A stretch of DNA of 64,000 nucleotides, from assembly GCA_021413965.1 (NCBI GenBank), contig JAIOPI010000038.1, positions 1 through 64,000 of the forward strand, in the 5' to 3' direction. Position 1 is the first letter of the stretch. Each line of letters starts with the position of its first letter. A model generated the notes under the pieces. That model searched no databases, was not told where the DNA came from, and saw only the letters and a program-made list of their open reading frames with translations. This DNA is from Lentisphaerota bacterium. Its GTDB lineage: Bacteria; Verrucomicrobiota; Kiritimatiellia; UBA8416; JAIOPI01. Made by a program: the position numbers and the translations under genes. Below, in pieces: positions 62,872-64,000 of this stretch.

Positions 62872-64000
62872 TCAGCTTTTGCGGTCGCGCTGGTTCAGGG
62901 GGATGAACGTGCAGTCGGTCGGCCCGGTGTAGATGGCGCGGGGGCGGAAGAGCCGGTTGTGCTCGAGATATTCGAGCACGCGCGCGGTCCAGCCGGCGAC
63001 GCGGGACACGGCGAACGTCGGGGTAAACAATTCGGTCGGGATGCCGAGCGCGCGGTACACGAGGCCCGAGAAGAAGTCGACGTTCGGGTAGATGCCCTTG
63101 GCTTTGCCCAGCGTCGTGACGACCACCTTTTCCAGCGCGGCGGCGGTGGCGTACATGCGCTTGGTCTCGGGGTTGTCGCGGGCGATTTCACGGGCGAGGG
63201 GGCCGAGGATGCGCGCGCGCGGATCGTAGGTCTTGTACACGCGGTGCCCGAAGCCGGCGATCTTCTCCTTGCGCGCCTGCTTGGCGGCGAACCACTGCGG
63301 CACGTTGGCGGCGTCGCCAATCTGGTCGAGCATCTTCATGACGTCTTCGTTCGCGCCGCCGTGCAGCGGGCCGGTCAGGGCGGCGACGCCGGCGCCGACC
63401 GAGGCGTACATGTCCGAGAGGGTCGAGGCGACGACCACCGCGGCAAACGTGCTGGCGTTCATGCCGTGGTCCGCATGCAGGATCAGCGAGATGTCCATGA
63501 TGCGCTCTTCCACGGGCGTGGGGCGGCGGCCGTTGAGCATGTAGAGGTAGTTGGCCGCGAAGCTCAGCTCGGGATCGGGATCGATGGGCATCTGGCCGCG
63601 CTTCACGCGCGCGATGGCCGCGGCGATGGTGGAGACGCCGGACAGCAGGTGCAGGGCGGCGCGGTAGCCGGTTTGCTCATCCTCTTCGCCGTTGACGGCG
63701 CCGGGCGCGCGGGTGAACTGGTAGACCGCCTCGGGCGTGCCCTTGGGCAGGGTTTCCATGGGGATGGAATCCTCGTCCGTGCCGATGACCTTGCGGGCGC
63801 CGCCGCGTGACGGGTTGAGGTCGCGGCTGGTGAATTCCTGGCGCATCAGGTTGGTGCCCAGGCGCAGGGCGGCCATGGCGTGCATGTCCTCGACCGGGAA
63901 GGACATCAGGCGCCGGAGGGTGAGGGGCACGGAGCGGAACAGGTTCAGCTGCTCCTTGAAGGTGGTCAGTTCAGTGGCCGTGGGCAGCGAACCGCGGGTC
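62872..64000 (-). CDS. gltA: Citrate synthase, 5' part cut off by the window end
   Basis: The reading frame is open through the last base, with LPTATELTTFKEQL upstream of the first GTG-like codon at 63930, which is standard citrate synthase sequence; the true start lies beyond 64000. At least 376 residues are present. Catalytic residues: His of HADHGMNASTF, His of GPLHGGANEDV and Asp of NVDFFSGLVY; GFGHRVYKTYDPRA is the conserved signature. It condenses oxaloacetate and acetyl-CoA. The shorter, GltA/CitZ type is favoured; 2-methylcitrate synthase cannot be excluded. Confidence 0.93.
   Translation of the reverse strand, partial: TRGSLPTATELTTFKEQLNLFRSVPLTLRRLMSFPVEDMHAMAALRLGTNLMRQEFTSRDLNPSRGGARKVIGTDEDSIPMETLPKGTPEAVYQFTRAPGAVNGEEDEQTGYRAALHLLSGVSTIAAAIARVKRGQMPIDPDPELSFAANYLYMLNGRRPTPVEERIMDISLILHADHGMNASTFAAVVVASTLSDMYASVGAGVAALTGPLHGGANEDVMKMLDQIGDAANVPQWFAAKQARKEKIAGFGHRVYKTYDPRARILGPLAREIARDNPETKRMYATAAALEKVVVTTLGKAKGIYPNVDFFSGLVYRALGIPTELFTPTFAVSRVAGWTARVLEYLEHNRLFRPRAIYTGPTDCTFIPLNQRDRKS

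Overview
The window is a GC-rich stretch of about 64 kb, densely coded and consistent with chromosomal DNA of a Gram-negative (diderm) bacterium: it carries lipid A kinase, an LPS heptosyltransferase-like enzyme, MurJ and ExbB/ExbD. The very large secreted protein (Calx-beta, fibronectin-like, right-handed beta-helix, Asp-rich repeats), the wide range of glycoside hydrolases and the short palindromic intergenic repeats point by inference to the PVC group, most likely a Kiritimatiellota/Lentisphaerota-like organism. No rRNA, tRNA, CRISPR array, insertion sequence or phage module was seen.

Layout. 0-5 kb: a secreted GH13 enzyme, converging on an MFS transporter-sialidase pair. 4.9-9.2 kb: a metal (zinc or manganese type) uptake operon made of a small Cys/His exported protein, an outer-membrane beta-barrel, a solute-binding protein, an ATPase and a permease. 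9.3-14.4 kb: housekeeping genes (tlyA, nadK; on the other strand glyS and the nickel-pincer cofactor genes larB-larC). 14.7-18.1 kb: a WaaP/InaA-like kinase fused to a TIM-barrel glycosidase, and a GT4 glycosyltransferase. 18.3-25.7 kb: the giant secreted protein, a PhnP-like metallo-hydrolase and a GH2 beta-galactosidase. 25.7-48.7 kb: a broad envelope-glycan region with an O-antigen ligase-like protein, trmB, lpxK, a heptosyltransferase, murJ, GT2 enzymes, a UDP-galactopyranose mutase-like flavoprotein, several polytopic proteins, a subtilase, a methyltransferase, a flippase-like protein, a membrane-anchored double LamG protein, a FemAB-like acyltransferase and a polysaccharide deacetylase. 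48.8-52.5 kb: fused pabAB and a trans-sulfuration PLP enzyme. 52.6-55.3 kb: two unplaced genes (SGNH-like; alpha/alpha barrel). 55.6-61.6 kb: exbB, exbD, a 967-residue protein in the position of TonB that ends in a carbohydrate-binding-like domain, and a GH127-like enzyme. 61.6-64 kb: a fatty acid desaturase and a citrate synthase cut by the window end.

The genes suggest an organism that breaks down complex glycans and builds its own elaborate envelope polysaccharide. Best candidates for something undescribed: the ExbB-ExbD-(coiled coil plus sugar-binding-like domain) operon followed by a GH127-like enzyme, and the kinase-glycosidase fusion. The intergenic repeats (at least four copies of one 26-27 bp hairpin, plus a 106 bp long inverted repeat) are a second layer of structure not explained by the genes. 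All assignments come from reading motifs by eye; no database search was possible.
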